A stretch of DNA of 64,000 nucleotides from Elephas maximus indicus (taxonomy: Eukaryota; Chordata; Mammalia; Proboscidea; Elephantidae). Both the position numbers and the translations under genes were made by a program. A model generated the notes under the pieces. It did not search any database and was not told the origin of the DNA. It saw only the letters and a list, made by a program, of their open reading frames with translations. Where the stretch lies: the NCBI RefSeq assembly GCF_024166365.1, contig NC_064842.1, positions 29,173,001 to 29,237,000 of the forward strand, read 5' to 3'. Of the stretch, positions 58,701 to 64,000 are shown in pieces; position 1 is the stretch's first letter, and each line of letters starts with the position of its first letter.

Positions 58701-59016
58701 TGTTGCTAGTTGCTGTTGAGTCCGCTCTGACTTGTGGAATCCTATGTACAACAGAACAGCATGTTGCCCAGTCCTGTGCCATGTTCATGGTCAGGTATGT
58801 TTAGGCCTATCATCCAGCACCATATTGGACAATATTCTGTTGTGATACATAAGGTTTTCTTTGGCTAATGTTCAGAAGTAGATCGCCAGGTCTTTTTACC
58901 TAGTCTGTCATAGTCTGCAACCTGCCCACTGTGGTGACTCTGCTGGTATATAGTTACCAGCATCATAGCAATATACAAGCCACCATACTACAACGAATGG
59001 ACAGATGAATGGTGGA
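58701..59016 (-). repeat. Long-type AfroSINE, antisense
   Basis: RTE-like tail 'gctagttgctgttgagtccg' at the left and SINE body 'agtagatcgccaggtctttt' in reverse. The head is degraded. Confidence 0.8.
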
Positions 59017-59054
59017 ATTATAATATTAGTTATAACTAATAAGTCAACATTACT

Positions 59055-59170
59055 ATTAGTGAGTATCCTTTCTGTATTGGGCACATTATCTCATTTAACC
59101 CTCATAAACTTTCAAGATAGTTATCCTTTGTTCTTATTTTACTTTTGAGGACACTGAGGTTGAGAAAGGG
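59055..59170 (-). repeat. MIR, antisense
   Basis: 'cattatctcatttaaccctc' and 'gaggacactgaggttgagaa'. Confidence 0.7.
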
Positions 59171-60509
59171 TAAATAATGAAAAAGCCATAGTGAGGAAAA
59201 CAATTTGCATTAAAATCACTATGGAAATGAAGGGAAAAATGAAACTTAATACTGTTCATACCATCAAAACTTGCTTTCTCACCCCCACTGGGGGCACTTC
59301 CCTGGACATTTGTTGTTTCCTTCCTGCATGGTGTCCTGTCTCTCTTCTTTTAGTTGCAGTACCCTGATCTTCTGGAAAGCCACCCAGTCCCACTCCTGGT
59401 AGCCCTGGTAGGATGAAAATCAGTGAGCCCAAAACCCACTCTAGCCAATGTATCTTTCCCAGGAACCCCTTCTTTTTTCTTCCCCCTTCTATCCCTTCCT
59501 CCTCCCTTTCCTTTCCTTCTTTCCCTAAGGTTTGCAGCCAGTCTCTGTTGCATACCACCAGAGAGCCCTGATAACACAAGTGCATGGTCTACTGGGCCCT
59601 ACCTCACTGAAGTGGTCTGTCCGTCTCCATAGTGAGGACCATGGCTCCAGAATTGGTCTTGATTATTTCAGCCTTTTTGGGAATGGGATATGGCCTAATA
59701 GGAATATGTCCTTGTAGAACATCCCCACTTTGACGGACTTTCAGCTGCTTTGTCCCTCCATTCTCTCCCAGGCGGAGCAAGGGATAGGCCACAATGGCTT
59801 TCTTCCAAGATAGAAACCCTACTATGTCACTATTCATGCTGTATATTTAGAAGCCTTAATTTTTAAAATTAGATTGCAAAAGAAGAGTGTATGTCACATG
59901 ATTAAACATAGTTTTTTCCCGAAATAGTTTTCATGAATCTAATGGCCTAATTTTGTTTTAAACAAAAGGTTTTTCTTATGCTAACAATGGATAAACACAA
60001 AGACCTTTCCTGAGAATAAAAAATAAAAACAAAACCCGTTGCTGTCGAGAAAACAACATGGAAGAACAATGAGATTTTACTGATGGTGGTATTGTTCGCA
60101 GTTTATGATGAAAGAAAACAATTTAGCAGGTAAAGCAAGTTGTGCTTCCTGGTAGCAAGTGGTCATTTATGAAACTGCTGAGTCCGGCCTACATCCAGGA
60201 CTGTGCCTTGCTGGAGAAGCTGTAACAATTATACAGAACTCAGGAGACTTCAGTTTAAACAAGCAAAAGTTTCCAGTTGACAACAGGAATGTAAACATGA
60301 CTTTAATTTGTGAATTGCTAATAGCTCTTTCCTATCTGTGATTTTAGCTGAGTTCAGCTAAGAAGAGTAAAATTTCTTTCTTGGTCTCACCATATTGCTC
60401 ATCTCCAATTAAAATACTTAAAACCGATTCTCAGGCCTTTAGGGATTATCAGCTAATTTTTAAACACTGACTAAAATTCTGCAAACACTGTACTTAAGTC
60501 AGGTGGGTT
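59171..60509. other. Intergenic, unassigned
   Basis: No gene. A pyrimidine-rich stretch at 59460-59530, and a trace of SINE tail at about 60031-60050. Frames at 59.25-59.72 kb on both strands arise from low-complexity sequence. Confidence 0.5.
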
Positions 60510-60514
60510 GGGCT

Positions 60515-60878
60515 CCACCACCTATCTGTCTGTTTGTGGTACTGTGTTGGCTTACGTGTTGCTGTGATGCTGGAAGCTATGCCACCAGTGTTTCAAATAC
60601 CAGAACACTCACCCATGGTAGACAGTTTTCAGCAGAGCTTTCTGTCTAAGACCAGGAAGAAAGGACTGGCGATCTAATTCTGAAAATTAGCCAATGAAAA
60701 CTGTACAAATCACCACAGAATATTATCTACTATAGTGCTGAAACATGAGCCCCTAGGTTGGAAGGCACTCAAAATACACAGTGGACTTGAGCATACCAAC
60801 AATCCCGAGAGTGGCGCAGGACTGGGCAATATTTCCTTCTGTTGCATATAGGGTCACCGTGAGTCAGAATAGTCTAGG
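60515..60878 (+). repeat. Long-type AfroSINE, diverged
   Basis: 'cgtgttgctgtgatgctgga', 'ggactggcgatctaattctg', 'gagtggcgcaggactgggca' and tail 'gtcaccgtgagtcagaatag'. Confidence 0.83.
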
Positions 60879-61044
60879 ATAATGCCCTTGGAAATTTAGC
60901 ATATGACTACCATCATAGAGTCATATCCCTGCATTGCCTTCTGGTGGGTGAAAATGGAAAAAAAACAGTGATCAACACAACCTTTAGATTTCTGAGAGGA
61001 AACAGGTCTTTGCTCCAGCCCTTCACAGTCATTACAGGTTATTG

Positions 61045-61082
61045 GGAGAGAACGAGAGAAAGAGAGAGAGAGAGAGAGAATG
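61045..61082 (+). repeat. (GA)n microsatellite
   Basis: Purine dinucleotide tract 'agagagagagagagagagag' with flanking imperfect repeats. Confidence 0.9.
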
Positions 61083-61521
61083 CGGGTGTCCATGCAAGAC
61101 CATGCAAGACCATCATTACCAAGCACGAACAGCTCACAGTGCATGTCCTGCTGATGCTGGCTTATTTGTGCAAGATCTTAGGCTTTCCATTAGGTGACCA
61201 TAAGCATCAACTGCTACAGTCTTCCTTGAAGCCCCTCTACAAAAAATACACGCCTCTTGCTCTTCTCAGCCTCATCTTCTTGGTATGCATGGGTGCCATC
61301 TAGTGCTATGTTTAGGTACTGCAACGTGCTGGCCTGCATGCGTTACTATTTCCACCAAAACCATCACCACCATAACTGGTACCATGTTTGTTTCTCTAAA
61401 CACATGCTAGTAGTCCTCCATATTTATGTGCCTTATCTACTCTTTTATTCACTTAACAGACATTTAGTAAGGGCTTCCTTGTGCACAAAGCATCGCATAG
61501 ATACAAAGACTGCCCAGGAAG

Positions 61522-62451
61522 CAGTGGCGTCACTAGGGTTGGTGTCACCTAGTACAGTAACTTATACTGTCACCTCCCCTCACCCATGGACTTCCTCCTG
61601 TTCCAGACCATACAGAGTCCTTAGTAATTTTTTTTGAATTAAAAAATTTTTTTTATTGTGCTTTAAGTGAAAGTTCACAATCAAGTCAGTCTCTCATACA
61701 AAAATTTATATATGCCTTGCTGTATACTCTTAATTGCTCTCCCCCTAATGAGACAATCTGCTCCTCCCCTCCACTCTCTCTTTTCATGTCCATTCCGCCA
61801 GCTTCTGACCCCCTCTGCCCTCTCATCTTCCCTCCAGATAGGAGATGCCAACATAGTCTCAAGTGTCTACTTGATCTAAGAAGCTCACTCTTCACCAGCA
61901 TCTTTTTCTATCCCATTGTCCCTGTCTGAAGAGTTGGCTTTGGGAATGGTTCCTGTCTTGGGCTAACTTAGTAATGTTTTTTGTACTATTACTCTTAAAT
62001 CACAATTCCCGTATATCACTCCTTTTCCTTTAATTACTACTTCATTCTCAAAAAAGTTGTTGATATAGGTTCACAAACACCAGAAAATTTGACAATATCA
62101 GTGACTATGAAGAAAACTGGCAATAGCAAAAACAACAGTGTGTGCTTGCAGTGTGTGCAGACAAAACCATATGATTCAAAGGGTCATTATAATCTGCTAA
62201 CAATGACTGCTCTGATGCATTAGAAGTTACAAAAAAGTAAATTAGCATAGAGTTTTAGCCTCATAGGTATGTTGATACCTGTAAGCTAGGATTATGAAAA
62301 ATATAAATAACGACAGAGATATTTTTATTAAAAAAAATTTTCTGCCGAAACACTGCACAAAAATGTTATAGACAGTCGTTTTGGTGTCACCCTTTCTAAC
62401 AGTGTCACCTGGTGCAGTTTGCACCCCCTGCACCCTCTAGTGACACCACAG
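61522..62451 (+). mobile_element. hAT-like transposon splitting an L2
   Basis: The left end CAGTGGCGTCACTAG is mirrored by the right end CTAGTGACACCACAG (two mismatches). L2-like antisense sequence ('ttagtaagggcttccttgtg' and 'ctcaaagtccagctgg') continues on both sides. A poly(A)-type retroelement has inserted within (61630-61980). There is no transposase frame. Confidence 0.6.
61630..61980. repeat. Afrotherian retroelement-like segment nested in hAT element
   Basis: 'ttattgtgctttaagtgaaa', 'tctccccctaatgagacaat', 'tcatgtccattccgccagct' and 'gaagctcactcttcaccagc'. I recall this block as a very common elephant repeat, probably an L1 3' region. The family is not confirmed. Confidence 0.6.
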
Positions 62452-62742
62452 TGGGCAAGTAGACTCTCCACTTCAAGGAGCTCAAAGTCCAGCTGGAAAC
62501 ATGGAATGGAAGCAGATGATTGCAGTCAAGTGTGGTCAGGACCACGAGAGAAGTGTGAGCAAGGAGCTGAGGGAAGAACAGGGCCATCTGAGGGTGGGCA
62601 GCTGCCTTGATGGAGTGCTTACTAAGTCCCGGGCCCTGCTGGCTCTGAACATGCAAGATCCCCGCCTCTTCCTTCCAGCAGCCCGTTGGGCTCATTCTCC
62701 TCCCCTGCTTGCTTTCCTCATGATGGACTTATCCTGTATCCT

Positions 62743-63068
62743 TGTTGGTAGTTGCTGTTGCGTCAACTCTGTCTCACGGCAACCTTATATATGAGAGAAC
62801 GAAACACAGCCCAGTCCTGTACCGTCTTCATGATTGTTTGTATGTGTGAGCTCACCGTTGCAGCTATGGTGTCAGTCCATCTCACTGAGGGCTTCCCTTG
62901 TATTCACTGACCTTCTGCTCTACCAACCGTGATGTCCTTCTCCTGCAATTGGTCTGATGATGTGTCCAAAGTAAGCAAAGTCTCACCATCCTTGCTTCTA
63001 AGGAGAATTCTGGTTGTACTTCCTCTAAGATGAATTTCTTCTTGACAGATACTTCCTATGGTGAGCAT
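62743..63068 (-). repeat. RTE-clade LINE 3' end
   Basis: Antisense: 'ggtagttgctgttgcgtcaa', 'gagagaacgaaacacagccc', 'ggtgtcagtccatctcactg' and 'ttctaaggagaattctggtt' match the other three RTE copies in order. Confidence 0.82.
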
Positions 63069-63164
63069 AAACGTGTTGGTCAATAATAGAAATTTAGCTC
63101 TGACAGACATCCTCTAGTCCACTTGCCTTACTTTCCAGTTGCGGAAATTTAGCTAGCCACAGAG

Positions 63165-63330
63165 AGGCAGTATCGTACAGTACTGAAGACAATAGGCTTT
63201 GGAGGTTGACTGTCTAGGTTCACATCTGCACTCTGAACTTGCCTTACTGTCCTCGGGTGTGAAATGCAAATAATAGTACTGCCCTTGTGGGGCTACATTA
63301 TGAGAACTGAATATGATAACATGCGGGGCC
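63165..63330 (+). repeat. MIR
   Basis: 'ggctttggaggttgactgtc', 'taggttcacatctgcactct' and 'gtgaaatgcaaataatagta' follow the MIR consensus order. Confidence 0.75.
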
Positions 63331-64000
63331 AATCAGAGTTTTTCATTGCAAACAACAAAAATCAAACCTTAGGTAGAAAAGAGATTTCTTGGAAAGAGAT
63401 CAGATAGCTCACAGAATTGAAGTGTAAGGCTGAGAGAGCCTCTTTCTCACAATGCTCTTACCCCTGTACCAGTATTGCTCTTGCCTCTTTCCGCGGAAAG
63501 ATTCTCTCTGCTTCCTAGTCCACATGGAGGAAACCATGACTGCTGGCAGCCCCAAAGTTCACATGTTACATGTCAGGCCTCTAAGGAGAGACCATATCTC
63601 TGGCAAGTCAAATTCCTGGGGAGGGGCTCTGAGCACCAGCATTGTTGCCAGAAACTCCCTGCTGTACACGTGGGTGGGAGCCACCACACAGAGGATTGTC
63701 CACTCCTGTTCCTTTATGAGTGCTCACCAAGTGTAGCCAATGGGCAGGCAGGAACGACAGACTTCACAGAATGCTGGCAGGGTCCCCTTAGCTGGCTATG
63801 AGGGGCTGAGGTCCCAGAGGAAATCCACTTGAATTAAGAGTATCTGACTCATGGGGTCCATTCTGTTTCCAGGATGATTCATGATGCCATCCTTGGATCT
63901 GAGAATTCCTGTTTCCAGGACCAGGACACTCAGCTGGCCTCATAACTCCCACCTCCTCATCTTCTTCAGCCCCTAGCTTTGCCCTGTCCCACAGAGTCCA
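63331..64000. other. Window end, unassigned
   Basis: No gene is recognised. Overlapping frames at 63452-63801 have no known motif, and the sequence resembles an old interspersed repeat of unknown family. Confidence 0.45.

Noticed and set aside
59256-59632. Overlapping ORFs on both strands
   Set aside because: They are driven by a pyrimidine-rich tract (59460-59530); the composition is low-complexity and no family is recognised.
63160-63200. 'ggcagtatcgta' resembling U4 snRNA
   Set aside because: Only 12 nt match; flanking sequence follows the MIR consensus, which accounts for the similarity.

Overview
The window looks like one contiguous piece of a mammalian nuclear chromosome, from an afrotherian and most likely an elephant. 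Three multi-exon genes can be spliced by eye to full or partial human-like proteins. The interspersed repeats point to Afrotheria: about 30 copies of tRNA-derived AfroSINEs ending in a shared 'gggtcgctatgagtcgga' tail, plus RTE-clade (BovB/RTE1-like) LINE fragments ending in the same tail. Beneath these lie older mammalian repeats (L2, L1, MIR, MER5A/MER20-type hAT copies, MaLR LTR). There is no bacterial, viral or CRISPR content.

Layout: 1-5,980 is the 3' end of ARID4B (last two coding exons, a 3.8 kb intron holding a ~1 kb antisense L2, and a 1.6 kb 3'UTR without recognisable repeats). 5,980-10,080 is repeat-filled intergenic DNA with a nested TIR element. 10,080-25,540 is RBM34, a complete 11-exon gene of 433 codons with two RRMs. 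25,540-29,090 is intergenic (AfroSINE, an 852-bp TIR element, L1, MaLR LTR). 29,090-44,400 is TOMM20, complete with 5 coding exons and 145 codons, driven by a CpG-island promoter, with an H/ACA snoRNA (SNORA14-type) in intron 1 and a long 3'UTR. 44,400-64,000 has no recognisable coding gene. It is a repeat mosaic with two small CpG-rich spots (52.08-52.26 kb and 57.38-57.56 kb) that might be non-coding promoters or insulators.

ARID4B, RBM34 and TOMM20 all lie on the + strand, and their order matches the human 1q42 neighbourhood. They do not form an operon and act separately: chromatin co-repression (ARID4B), nucleolar RNA binding (RBM34) and mitochondrial protein import (TOMM20). The most informative non-coding signal is in TOMM20 intron 1: a two-hairpin RNA with an H box, an ACA box and a 3' pocket whose two arms match 18S rRNA on both sides of a single uridine. 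The other observations of interest are mobile-element structures with readable insertion signatures: an RTE copy with a 12-bp target-site duplication and a fold-back end, several TIR elements at TA sites, a transposon splitting an L2, and a solo LTR with a tandem duplication and a nested SINE. I found no previously undescribed protein system.
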